From Microcebus murinus (Eukaryota; Chordata; Mammalia; Primates; Cheirogaleidae), in assembly GCF_040939455.1 (NCBI RefSeq), contig NC_134104.1, positions 10,005,501 to 10,069,500 of the forward strand: a stretch of DNA of 64,000 nt, written 5' to 3'. Under the pieces are notes generated by a model. The model did not search any database, was not told the origin of the DNA, and was given only the letters and a program-made list of their open reading frames with translations. The position numbers were made by a program, and so were the translations under genes. Positions 53,791 to 64,000 of the stretch are shown here, one piece after another; position 1 is the first letter of the stretch; each line of letters starts with the position of its first letter.

Positions 53791-55349
53791 CCCCACACAG
53801 CGTCTCTGGCAGCCGCAGTGCACAAAGATTCCACCCAGGGATCCACACCTGCCAGCATGGGTGACCCGGTGATGTCCACGCCCATGTTGAGTCTGGGTTG
53901 GCTCTAGACCCTACTGAGCCCACAGAATGTGGTGGAAGTGACATTGGGCCCGCTCTGGGCCCGTGAAAGCCAGGCAGCACCTGCTTCTGCATCCCTGGCA
54001 GCCAGCGGTGAGAAATCCAACCTCCTTCTTGGGGAAAGGCCACCGCTCAGAGAGACTTGGGGCATGAGAGCCCTCCAGGCAGAGGAAGCCACAGGGAGAG
54101 GCACCAAGAGACGAGACATATGAGTAAAGAAGTCACCTTGGAATGTTCTAGCAAAATCAAGCCCCAGCTGACTTCATACATAAAAGGGACCATCAGCTAA
54201 CACCAGTCAATCCATAGAGCGTTGTGAGAGAAAACCATGTTGGTTGTTTTCAGCCACTGAGTTTTGGGGTGATTTTTTGTCCTGGTAGACAATTAAAAAA
54301 CCAATTTAAATCTTTTCTCAGCTAATTTTTGTGCCATTAGTGAAGCACAACACTCCAGACTATAGTGTCGCAGTCAGAAAAATCACCTGATTCTCTCTAC
54401 GTGCAAGGAGAACACTTCAGTGAACATATGAACAAGAAAGGCTGAAGAGAGACCTCCAGTTGTGTTAGTACACGTTATGTCATTTCTATTCACGTCTGTG
54501 GATGGATATTTATATAAAACTGTCCAATGACTGCTTCCTCACTTTTTGCAGCTTTTCTATTTTTAGAAAATGACTTCTCTGTCATAATGCTCGATGATTC
54601 CGAAGCCTTTCAAGAGAGAGTCACCTCATAGATGTTCTTCCAGAGACACCAACAGCATGAGTTAAGCCTGGCCCTGCAGTCATGTGTTAAGCTCCTCGTG
54701 TGCCTCCGAAGAAAGACGGGGTGCAGTTCCAGGCAGGGGTGTCGTCGTGCTGAGACCTTGTTCTAAGCCCATTGTTAAAGCCCGAGTAGATGTCTTTGGG
54801 CTCTTTCAGAAGATGCCATGGCTGCTGAGTCACGGGCACCTTCTCACCACTCACCTTATTTATGATACAGTGGCGTTTTTAAAGCAAAGCCATTGTAGTA
54901 AGCGGAGCATGACCTGCTCAAAGTGTCATCTCTTTTCTCTAGGTCCTCTCCAATGCTAGGGAGATTTGGGGTACCCCATCCTCAAGCCATCATATAATCC
55001 CCCAATAAAGATATTCGAGGCCAGCATGCATGCAGATGTATGGTCACTTGTCACCGTTGGAGACGTGCTTTGCTGCTGTGGACGGACATTCTTATGAGCT
55101 TATTGGCCTCGGGCCTTTTTCACTTCACACTCTCCCACTCTGCCCTCTCTCAGCAACTCCAGGATGGCGTGTCCAGCTGAGCACATGTCCTCTGCATGTT
55201 TCCTGGTCTCAGTGATGGGCACCCCTATCCACAACGCAGTGACTCAAGCTAGGGCTGTGGGTGGTGTCCGCTGTGTCCCCGTCCCCCACTTCAGTCACTC
55301 TCAAGTCCTGGTCATTCTCTCTTCTGAAGCCCCCTGTGCTGAATCGCTA
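53791..55349. other. Intergenic sequence, no recognised element
   Basis: GC-moderate, then AT-richer sequence without supported genes or repeats. Confidence 0.45.
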
Positions 55350-55825
55350 AAGCCCCTTTCTTAATTCAGCCCCTCAACATTTCTCACTTCATTATGAGCA
55401 AGGCCTCCCCACTCTGTTCTCCACAGTGCTGTCAGAGTGAGCTTCCGAAAGCTTCAAGTCTTCAACTCTGTGTCTGATCATCTTCACCTGCAATGCCTCC
55501 CTCCGACTGCCCAGCGTTGAGTCATTCTCCAGGACCCTTCTGGAGCAGCATGTCCTTTGGGGAGACTCGCCCAACACTCTCCAGTCCCGCCAAGCAGAAC
55601 TGCACGTCCCTGCTCTGGACTCCTCCTGCAGAGCCCCTGCATTGCCCAGCACGACTCGCCGCACCGAACTAGACGTCGATGGTCGGCTTTCCTGCCCATC
55701 TGTCTGGCCAACCCATTTGCCAACGGGCTCAACTTATTTGCCTCCGATTCCTCAGCGCCTAACAGAAGGCTTGGAATGAAACAGTCACCCAGTAAACATT
55801 TGTTGGGTGCATCGCTTACAACCCA
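55350..55825 (+). repeat. L2 LINE, 3' part
   Basis: AGTGCTGTCAGAGTGAGCTT, GTGTCTGATCATCTTCACCT and the end CCCAGTAAACATTTGTTGGG follow L2 from late ORF2 to the 3' end. The plus-strand open frame inside (55557-55847) is a remnant at most. Confidence 0.7.
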
Positions 55826-56639
55826 ACTCAATTCTTTTTTTCTTTAACCCTTTGTAGAGGTGGAGCTCCCCAAACACTACCGAGCGGTGTCAGTGTGGGT
55901 AGCGTGACCTAAGGCAAAGTGTGCAGCACAGGGGTGGTTTCTCAGTGGAGACAACGGGTCCAAACATGGGGCCCTGGGCCTGGCTTGCCCCCGCACTGCC
56001 AGGATACGCCGGTCCTCATCCCTGACACCCCTGGCTGTGTTCACAGTGTGATCTGACCAATCTGTCAGGCCAGCGGGGTCAAGCTAGAGCAAGAAATCCC
56101 TGAGTGACAAGAAAATGTTTCAAAGACACGATCGCTCTAGAAACCCAGTAATTTTCTGAAATGATGTTCCCTTTGGATCTGTAGGGCCCAACTTGAAGAG
56201 CTGGGACCGAGGGGACATTTGTGAATTACGGACCTGCCATATGGAACTGCTGCAAACACATAATTCTGAATGCACAACGGCAATTCACTCCTGAGGAATG
56301 CTCAGCAGGGACTCACACACAAACTAATCCCCTGATATGAAGCATTTAACACACAAGTGCTTCTACAAATCACCAGAAAAAGAGACTACATGGTGAAATA
56401 ATTTTTAAATAATCTTCTATTTAAAAAATACTGTAGCTAAAAGCCTTATTTTTTTTTTCAGAGTTCATTTTCTTGATGTGTCATTCAAGCCATTCAATAG
56501 ACATAGAAAGTTCCAGCAACTTGGAGGTGGAAACTTTGCTTGTCCTGGGAGCCAGGTCCTTTTCAGGATCTAGTCCGGCCTCTCTTGAGCTACAGTGACT
56601 AGGGAGGGCATTGACAGTCACTTTCTCTCACTTCATTCC
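55826..56639. other. Intergenic sequence, no recognised element
   Basis: Nothing is supported. Confidence 0.45.
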
Positions 56640-57430
56640 AGGCGAGGGGGCAGACGAAGAAGTGTGTGGACCACTTAGGACACATCAGCGAAGCAAGGGC
56701 AGGAGAAAGTGTCACGTGGGGATTATGCTGAGGGTTAGAGGATATTTGTTTGCAACCTCCACGTCAGCTGGTCCTGCCCACCACCCATGATTGGAGGGTT
56801 GGGAGTGGGAGGGGCTGAAGGTTAAGTTGATCAGTGGCCATTGATTTAACCAATCATGCCCACACAATGAGGCTTCCATAAAAACCCCAAAGGACTGAGT
56901 TTGGGAAGCTTCTAGACAGCTGAACTCCAGGAGCTTCCTGTGGGGACCAGGCCCGGAGAGGACACCAGAGCTCCATGCTTGTTCCCTCATGCCTTGCCCT
57001 AAGCGTCTCTTCCATTGGGCTATTCATATCTAGCCTTTGCAATATCCTTTATGATAATGCGTAAGCATCAGTGAAGTGATTCCCTGAGTTCTGTGACCTG
57101 CTCTAACAAATTAATTAAAGCCAAAGAGGGGGTCGTATGGACCTCATATTTGTGGCTGAAGCACAGGCCACAACATGGAGCTTGCACTTGGTGTCTGAGT
57201 GCGGGACAGTCTTATGGGACTGAGCCCTGACCCACTGGGATCTGACGCTATGTCCAGGCAGATAGTGTCAGAATTGAGTTGAATTGAATTGGAGGACAGG
57301 CAGCTGGTGTCTGCTGTAGAATCGCTTGGTTGGCTTGTGTGTGTGAAAAACCTCTACGCATCTGGTGTTGGAAGTGTGTTGAGTGTCGAGTGAGAACGGG
57401 AAAGGCACTTTGGGATTGTCCTGTCTCTAA
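56640..57430 (+). repeat. Ancient ERV LTR-like segment
   Basis: AATGAGGCTTCCATAAAAAC, CATGCCTTGCCCTAAGCGTC, AGTGATTCCCTGAGTTCTGT, GGATCTGACGCTATGTCCAG and ATAGTGTCAGAATTGAGTTG follow a common old mammalian LTR in order. Family not assigned. Confidence 0.6.
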
Positions 57431-57974
57431 CAGTAGTCACGATGAGATTCCGATGGTAAGCTCAGAAACTCTAAAGTCGTGCTTCTTCAGGGAAACTGCT
57501 GCGAATTTAAGAAGAGTGTTGTGACCTCCCAACACGTGTCTTCACCAGCCTCGGCTGAATTTCAGGCTCAGGCCAGTCCCCTGAGCCTGTCTTTGCACTT
57601 CACATGTGCCAGCACAGAACAATGACAGCAGGTCCTCAATGCATTCTTGCTGACTGATGGAGAGACCAAAAGGTCAAGTCCTCAGGTGGAGTCAGGTGAG
57701 TGAGTGTGGGGTGGGAGGTGGGGATCAGCTTTCCTAACCATAGCTCAAGGTGAGCTCCGTCCAGGCAGGCACAAGAGGGAATTATTAGGAATGACAACAG
57801 GAACTCTAAAATAAATCCACACCCATATATAAAAGACAAGTCGTGTCCTGGGATGAAAATGCCAATCTTGTTTTGGTCTTTATTCCTGGTAGGTACAAAG
57901 AGATGAGAAAGTAGCAGGCTGGGTGAGTTTGGCAAATGGGCAAATCATCTTCAGGCTGGTTTCCTCATCTGTTG
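57431..57974. other. Intergenic sequence, no recognised element
   Basis: Nothing is supported apart from MIR-like wording just before 57,975. Confidence 0.4.
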
Positions 57975-58002
57975 AATTCATTCATTCATTCATTCATTCA
58001 TT
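57975..58002. repeat. (ATTC)n short tandem repeat
   Basis: Seven ATTC/CATT units in a row, followed by old-repeat sequence (GTTATTGAGTGCCAGGTAAG). Confidence 0.95.
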
Positions 58003-59400
58003 CTCTAAACAGTTATTGAGTGCCAGGTAAGTGCCTGACACAGAGCTAAATGCTAGGAATAGAGAGGAACCAAAGTCCTTATAATCCAGACAGGGTTGAA
58101 TGTGATAGGAACCAAAAGAAAGGATTGGTTCTTTTCTACCTGAGGGGGTCCAAGAAAGGTTCCCTTAGCAAGGAGGTGCTAATGTTCACTCCTGACACAT
58201 GGAAAGCTCTCTGCCACATAGACCAAAAAAGGAAGCGTGCTTTAGACAGCTGGTGTAACAGCAAAAGCATGTGGAAATGGAGTGTTGGTCTCTGCCTCCA
58301 GTTCCCATGACATCAACATTCTTACTCTAAGGAATGGAACTTCCAGGTCCACACCCACTGGTTGGTGGTAACACTGAGTTCAGAGCCCACCTTGGGATCT
58401 AGTGATCCCCCAGGCTCTTAGATGTTCAGGGTTATTGTGGAGCACATTGTTTGTGGAGTCCAGGGTGTAGGTGGGGTGAAGATTGACTGGAGATTAGCAG
58501 ACATCATCTTTAACCTGTAGAAGTCATGGGCATTCCAGCTGTAGAATGGGGGCCTGCTAGGGCTGAGATCATAGCTTAGGGTGGGTTCTCCTGTCTGGAC
58601 TGGTTCTTAGGCACTGGCGTGGGGCCCACGTACTTAGAGCTTTCTTTTGTCTACCAACCCTTATCCCCTCAGGCTCTGCTGGTTCTTTAATACGCCCATA
58701 TGCGAACCCACCTGCTGCCTCTTGGACCCAGGCCATAAACCTTCTCACCCACCTGCTTCCTGCCCTCGGGGTCCTGAAACTGTGTTGCAGGCCCTGAAAC
58801 CAATAGGGATGATCTCATCCCCTTTCTCAGACAATTGAGTGTCTACCTCTAGGAAAATACAAGGGCTGAGAGCTGGGAATGGAAGTGTCTTTCCAGACCA
58901 GTGGTTCCCTGTCCCCACTTCTATGCTTGAAACCCCTTCCGCATTCCCAGAGGAGCTATCAGCAGTATCCCTCAAGTTCTGCTTGGGGAATTGCTCTCCT
59001 CTTCTGCCTGGAGCTCACTGCTTCTGTGTTTAAGAATGTGGAGGCCCTTTTTCTATCAGTTTTCCTTTGGGCAGTAATTTATGACAGTGGATAACCTTGA
59101 CCTGCCTGGTGCTACCCTCTGCTGTAATATGTACATAAGTAAAGTCTATGGTCCCCCTCCCTAGAGACTGGAAATGGTCCTAGTGGTCAGCTCTTCTCAC
59201 AGCAGGGCAGCTTCATACCTGGCGTTAATCCCACCTTTGCTGAAGCAAGAAATAGCAGCAGCAGCCAGCACAGGTCCTGGAGCTTCGGGCCAAGAGTGGC
59301 TGAGTCTCAAGGGATGTCCCCAAAGTTTTACCTTCTTCATTCACCCCAAGCAGAAGTTGGCAGGAAATTGTAGCACCTGGCCAGATATCAAGAGATAGGA
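58003..59400. other. Intergenic sequence, mostly unrecognised
   Basis: The first 250 bases resemble an old mammalian repeat; the rest shows no supported element. Confidence 0.4.
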
Positions 59401-59830
59401 GTTTGTCAGGTGTCCATCCGTGGGAGATTGGTTGAATGGATGATGGTGTAGTTGCATAACAAAATGCTCTAGAGTCATAAAAAAGAAGAATAAGGACTTT
59501 CCCCCATCAACTGAATGATATCCAAGATATATTGTTATGAGAAAAAGCAAGATACAGACAGGGTATATATAGTGCTATTTATATGAAAGATAAAGGTAAG
59601 AATACCTATGTGTTTGTGTGCATATACATGTTTGCTTATTTATTTTAAAGAAACACTGGAAAGATAAGCCAGAAACCAATAAAATGATCCAGCAAATAAA
59701 TAAGAATGGGGTAGAGGGAGAGGGCTGGAAGCAAGAATTCCCTGTACTTGCAAAAATAGTTTTGACTTTCGAACCATGCAAATGTTTTACACATGCCAAA
59801 AACAAAATGAAATTTAAAATATGAGAAAAA
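59401..59830 (+). repeat. L1M 3' UTR
   Basis: GATATCCAAGATATATTGTT, GTATATATAGTGCTATTTAT, AAGAAACACTGGAAAGATAA and TCGAACCATGCAAATGTTTT are in the order of an old L1 3' UTR, ending in an A-rich stretch. Confidence 0.7.
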
Positions 59831-61249
59831 GCCAGATCAAAGTTGTATACCAAAAGAAACGATACATCAAATTGATAAGACAATAACATGGCAGAAAGAA
59901 TTATGTCAAGACACTGTCAGACAGTGTATTTGGGCTGTACATCCTTAGTAGGATACTGTCCGTGAACAAAAAGTATTGCAAATAAACTTTGTGCTTACTG
60001 GGTTTGTTATTAGTATTAAAGTTAAAGCATTAAACCAGATTGCAAAGTTATTATTATCATTTTGAGATTGCTATATGAATGTTGTTGGCTAGAATAAGAA
60101 AATACTACGTGTGTATATATATATATATATTTTGATGTTTTTAGGAACCATAATTGTCTTTGAAAGAGAAACCAGATACAACTATTAAATAATATATAAA
60201 ATAAGATTAAACTAAAAACTCAGTAATGTTAAATTTAAGTTTAGAAATATCAGCATAAATTCATAGGTACATGTACGTGTGTGGGGGGGGTGATTAATAG
60301 CTCTTGAAATAGCTAAAGAGCTATTAATAGCTCTATTAAAGAGCATAGAAGTTAAAACATCTTAATAGCAATGAGCATACTTCATGCCCTGACCTTGATG
60401 TCTAAGTACAGTTCCCCAGGAAAGGGAGCCAAGGATCCTTATTGTAATGGCTAATTCCAAGTCCAAAGCAGATAAAGTACAAGTTGAGCCTAAGACACCA
60501 TATTGTACCAGAAAATAAGAAAGTGCTCAAAGACTAATGGGATCATTAGGGACACCAGAGGCAGCTTAAAGGGGCTCCCACTGGCCAAATTGAGATAATT
60601 TGAATATTGGAAATAATCATGACGGTAATTGACATTGGATTACAAAGACATCTGTGAATTTACAGTGATACTCAAAAAAACACAGACAAATAAAAAACGG
60701 AGAGAGAAGAGGGAACTCTTCTTTAGGGAAGCCTTCCTCTAATAAATATAGAAGAAATTATTTACCTTGCAATCCCTGAAGAAGAAATAAATTCAGGGAA
60801 GGACCATCAGTGGACGCCAAACCTTTTGGGTGAAAGCTTGTTGAGGAACCAGGATATCAAAGTATAACTCAACAGATTACACTATTTACCAATTTCAGGG
60901 AGGAAAATGCACATTTACTATGAGAAATGCAGTGATTATCACCTTCAGTAGGTAGATCCGAGTGAGCAGCACCAGCAGGGGACAGCCTGTTGTTGTGGGC
61001 CCCTCTGTTTGTAGCATCATCTGTGAAGGATTCTTAACCTGAGTCCAATCCAGCCTCTAGACCCACAACCAGTTTCATAAAATACAGAGGAGAGAAGAAC
61101 AAGTCAACAAGATCGCCAGGAAGCTAGGATGCGAGATGTTCCACAAGATAATTGAGCCAAATTCCAGAAAGTCATCAAAATTCAAAACAAAACACCTCTG
61201 TGAGGATCACCTGATGGAGGACCTCAAATAAAATTGCAAAGGAGACTCT
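59831..61249. other. AT-rich intergenic sequence with a hairpin
   Basis: It contains a (TA)n tract (about 60113-60131) and a stem-loop at 60293-60334. The part around 60,830-61,240 might be old L1/HAL1 sequence, but I cannot be specific. Confidence 0.4.
60293..60334. repeat. Inverted repeat / palindrome
   Basis: ATTAATAGCTCTT (60293-60305) is mirrored by AAGAGCTATTAAT (60316-60328) across a 10-base loop. The right arm is also half of an 18-base perfect palindrome, AGAGCTATTAATAGCTCT (60317-60334). Two alternative hairpins share one arm. Confidence 0.9.
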
Positions 61250-61790
61250 GATCTCCTTGTTAGTTTAACCTTGTCCTGCATGTGCCCCCTAGACCAGCTT
61301 TTATCATGTTTCACAGTCCCTCTTGGTCCCAGGGTAACAGATGGAAGGGCCTGAAGAGAGAAAAAAAAACTTTCTGTCTCTTTAAAACTTCCCCCAGTCT
61401 TTTGGGGAACTGCAGCCTGGCCTGTATCCCTGAGGCAGGTTAAGTCCTTTGTTACAAGAGATGACTAACTCAGCCATCCCAGGTGGTGCCAGCCACCCAG
61501 CCAGCCCCCCAGGTGGGCAGCTAGCAGCTGGCAGAGTTCACAGGCTTTGTCTTCGGCAAAGATGGGAGATTAGAATCGTTAACTACAATAGCCTAGAACT
61601 GAGAGGCCCTCCCTTTAAAAGCTCTGTATTTCTGCTTATGTTCAGGAAATTTGGATTTTTGAGATGAGAAGGTCTGCCATTTTTCCTCCTTTGCCAGAAA
61701 AGTAATAAAACTTCTCTTTCCTTCTCCCCAAACCACTTGTTCTCGTTCTTCTGGTTCAGCCTCGTGGACAAGTGCTGAGCTTTCAGTAAC
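61250..61790 (+). repeat. ERV LTR-like segment
   Basis: AGAAAAGTAATAAAACTTCT then CTTTCCTTCTCCCC and an end in CTTTCAGTAACA have LTR R/U5 character, with a polyadenylation signal. The 5' end and target duplication are not resolved. Confidence 0.5.
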
Positions 61791-61913
61791 ACCAGTGACA
61801 GAATGTCCATCCTCTCCACACTTCTCACCAAGCACTTTGGTGTTCTGCTCGTGAGTAGAAGGGCCTCAACAGAGACTAGACTGCTAGCTCTACTGTAAGG
61901 GTACTTTTAGATT

Positions 61914-62429
61914 GTAGCAGCAGTTTCATTGCATATAAATTTAAAACTCAGACAAGCGCCTATCTGCAATGAATCTCCACTCCTCTCTCCAAAACTTAGT
62001 ACCCGAGCATGCTACAGTCTGAGAAAGAAAAACTGAGGAAGGCAAGCCCCTTTACATGCCTCTGGGCCAGAGAGGCACTTAAACTGTAGCAGCAGTCATG
62101 TCTCACTCCCCCTTGAGCTAAATAATTACCTTTCGAAGCCACTTGCTATGTGGGTTGTAGACTAACTGGCACCAAGTGACAACACTATATAGCCAATCAC
62201 TAACCAACGTTATTTCTGAAAACCAATGAGAATCCCCGGGGAACAACTTTTGTAATCTCTCGCTCTCCTGATCTGTCCTTTTTTTCTTTAAAAACTTGAG
62301 CTTCACCTTTGTTCTCTGAAGCGCTCCCCAAGGTAACTTGGAAGTATGTCCTGGGCTGTAGTCCTCAACTTTAGTCTAAATAAACCCTCTATATTAATTT
62401 TACCTCAGTTTCTTCCTTTCAGGTTGACA
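61914..62429 (+). repeat. ERV LTR-like segment
   Basis: GCCAATCACTAACCAACGTT, TTTAAAAACTTGAGCTTCAC, CTAAATAAACCCTCTATATT and the end TTTCAGGTTGACA show LTR structure (CCAAT-like, TATA-like, AATAAA, terminal CA). A phrase TGTAGCAGCAGT appears at 61914 and again at about 62087, so the true 5' end is unclear. Confidence 0.55.
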
Positions 62430-63062
62430 TTTCCTTCTCTGGAGATTTGACACTCACCATTCCTGACAGGTGTCCAATGACTCCCTAGTACTTAGAAGTG
62501 GCACTGGGTCTTTCCTGAGCTACTGGCCAGCCCTGGAGCTGCCGTCTTGTGAGCTCTCACAAGGGTAGGGGAAGAAAGAAAATCTTTTCCTCTACCCATC
62601 TTAGGTTCTCCAACTGGGGCCCTATAAATGAGACTGGCAAAAGACAGATTCACAAAAGAAATGCAAATTTGTTCACATGTGCACTGCCCTTGTACACACA
62701 GGAGCACTCACAGATGAGTAACCCAAAGTAGTGATTAGAATTCCGGCTTAGATACCATCTTAGGCTAAAACAAAGGATAGGGGCTATGGTTTCTGGGTTG
62801 GGAGGAAAGTTATGGGACGGTGACCAGGAAAAGCATGGTGAACAAGAGATTCTTTAGTAACGTTTGTTTTGCAGACTTAAGTCTGTGCCTTCTTCATTGT
62901 CCAATGGTTAAGAAAGTTCTTCCTGAGAGAAGGAGACACCTTGACAATCCTTTACAAAAGGAAAACCCTGGAGCTATTTTCAGAGCTTTTCCTGCTGGTT
63001 CTCAATAGGTTCCAGCTCAAAATAATCCATGTCAACTGAAGAATCATAAGGTTATAAATTTG
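62430..63062. repeat. Possible ERV-derived segment between LTRs
   Basis: The style (AACTGGGGCCCTATAAATGA, GAGATTCTTTAGTAACGTTT) recalls known ERV-associated repeat sequence. No retroviral protein frame is visible. Low confidence. Confidence 0.35.
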
Positions 63063-63702
63063 TGTGAACTAAAATAAAATCTTAAGCCCCTCAGCCAACT
63101 GAATGGACTCCCTCTTGGCCAAGGGAACCCCAGAAAAGCCTTCAAGCTGAGTTGCTGGCCGTGAAGAGAGGAGTGGTCAAACACACCTAGCTATGCCTCC
63201 TCTCTTCTGGAGTTATTCTTTGTAACAATGACACACTAAATCATTACAGACCTAAGGCCACGTAAGGCAAAGTTTAAACCACACCTGCAGGTCATCGATC
63301 TACTTAACAGAGCACTTGAGTCTCAGCATATGTGTGGTGGCTTGTCTCTGATTAACGGATATCCTTATCTTAAAACATTCTAAGCCTTTAGACAAAACTT
63401 CATTTCCTTAACCAACTGCAAATCAGAGAATTTTTAAACCTACCCATAACCTGGAAACCCCACTTCAAGACGTCCTGCATTTTCAGGCCAGACCAATATA
63501 TGCCTTCCATGTATTTGTTTATGAGTTTATGTATAATTCCTGTCTCCCTAAAATGTATAAAACCAAACTGTAATCCAATCATGGTGGGACCACTTGATCA
63601 AGGTTTCTTGAGCATGGCTCTCCCGGCCATGGTCACATAGATTTGGCTCTGAATAAACCTCTTTGAATTATTTTACAGAGTTTGGGTTCTTTTCCATTGA
63701 CA
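63063..63702 (+). mobile_element. Solo ERV1-type LTR with 4-bp target duplication
   Basis: A 640-base element begins TGTGAACTAAAATAAAATCT and ends TTTTCCATTGACA. TTTG flanks it on both sides (63059-63062 and 63703-63706). It is the sister of 13991-14604: shared blocks include TAAAATAAAAT, CCCTAAAATGTATAAAACCA (CCCTGAAATG there) and AAGGTTTCTTGAGCATGGCT. It contains a TATA-like ATAAAACC and AATAAA. Solo LTR, no internal region. Confidence 0.85.
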
Positions 63703-64000
63703 TTTGGAAAGGAGAGCTTTATTTTTTATAAAGGGGGCCAACCCGCAGGCTGAGAAGTGTAGCCTCTGGCAGAAGCTGGAAGCAAACACTAAGGATGGGA
63801 AGGTTGAGACAGAAATTTGTGCTGGACAGGTTGGCCAAGTATACATATTTAACAACTTACAGGAGGACCTATGAATATTCACGAAGCAGTTGCCCATACA
63901 TGTATAATAAGCAAACATGTATGTTATATACATCCCATGTTCACTTTGGAGTAGAGACTTAACATTTAAATGCATTACAGTTAGACTGTGTACATCAAAA
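63703..64000. other. Intergenic sequence to window end
   Basis: No recognised element. The minus-strand 100-codon frame here (63673-63975) overlaps the LTR end and lacks family features. Confidence 0.45.

Noticed and set aside
44366..64000. KCNE1 coding sequence, expected nearby from human gene order
   Set aside because: No frame in this stretch encodes the KCNE1 protein; only noncoding upstream parts of that gene could be here and cannot be recognised.

Overview
The window is nuclear DNA from a primate, most likely a strepsirrhine (lemur-type). Three full-length Alu copies (6089-6434, 19204-19538, and 41438-41767 in reverse) carry the lemur-type middle linker and the 3' arm typical of strepsirrhine Alus. 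MIR, L2, L1M, MER5A, MaLR LTRs and Tigger copies give the usual mammalian background.

The one gene that can be identified with confidence is RCAN1 (regulator of calcineurin 1), on the + strand. The window holds the alternative first exon of the short inducible isoform (RCAN1.4) with its promoter at about 34.7-35.3 kb, and the three common coding exons at 37921-38094, 39929-40088 and 43165-43337. The 3' UTR ends shortly after a polyadenylation signal at 44342. The joined reading frame is intact at 197 codons plus stop, with consensus splice sites throughout.

Bases 1 to about 35,170 are the long intron upstream of that alternative exon; the constitutive first exon must lie outside the window. 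The intron holds Alus, L1M, MIR and MaLR pieces, a TA-flanked inverted-repeat DNA transposon (1011-1459), a solo ERV1-type LTR with a 4-bp target duplication (13991-14604), a MIR/LTR/LTR nest (18270-19100) and a long (CTTT)n tract near 27 kb. Several CpG-dense patches occur in it.

Bases about 44,370 to 64,000 lie downstream of RCAN1. In human the next gene on this side is KCNE1; none of its coding sequence is visible here. The stretch is repeat-rich: Tigger, L1M and L2 ends, several MaLR LTRs, and a cluster of LTR-like segments from 61.2 to 63.7 kb.

The most unusual signal is on the minus strand inside the long RCAN1 intron. Three protein-like open segments (22533-22783, 15497-15725, 13104-13508) have compatible phases. 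Two splice donors and two acceptors look reasonable, and a polyadenylation signal lies 16 bases past the final stop. I do not recognise the product. This is offered as a hypothesis, not an established gene.
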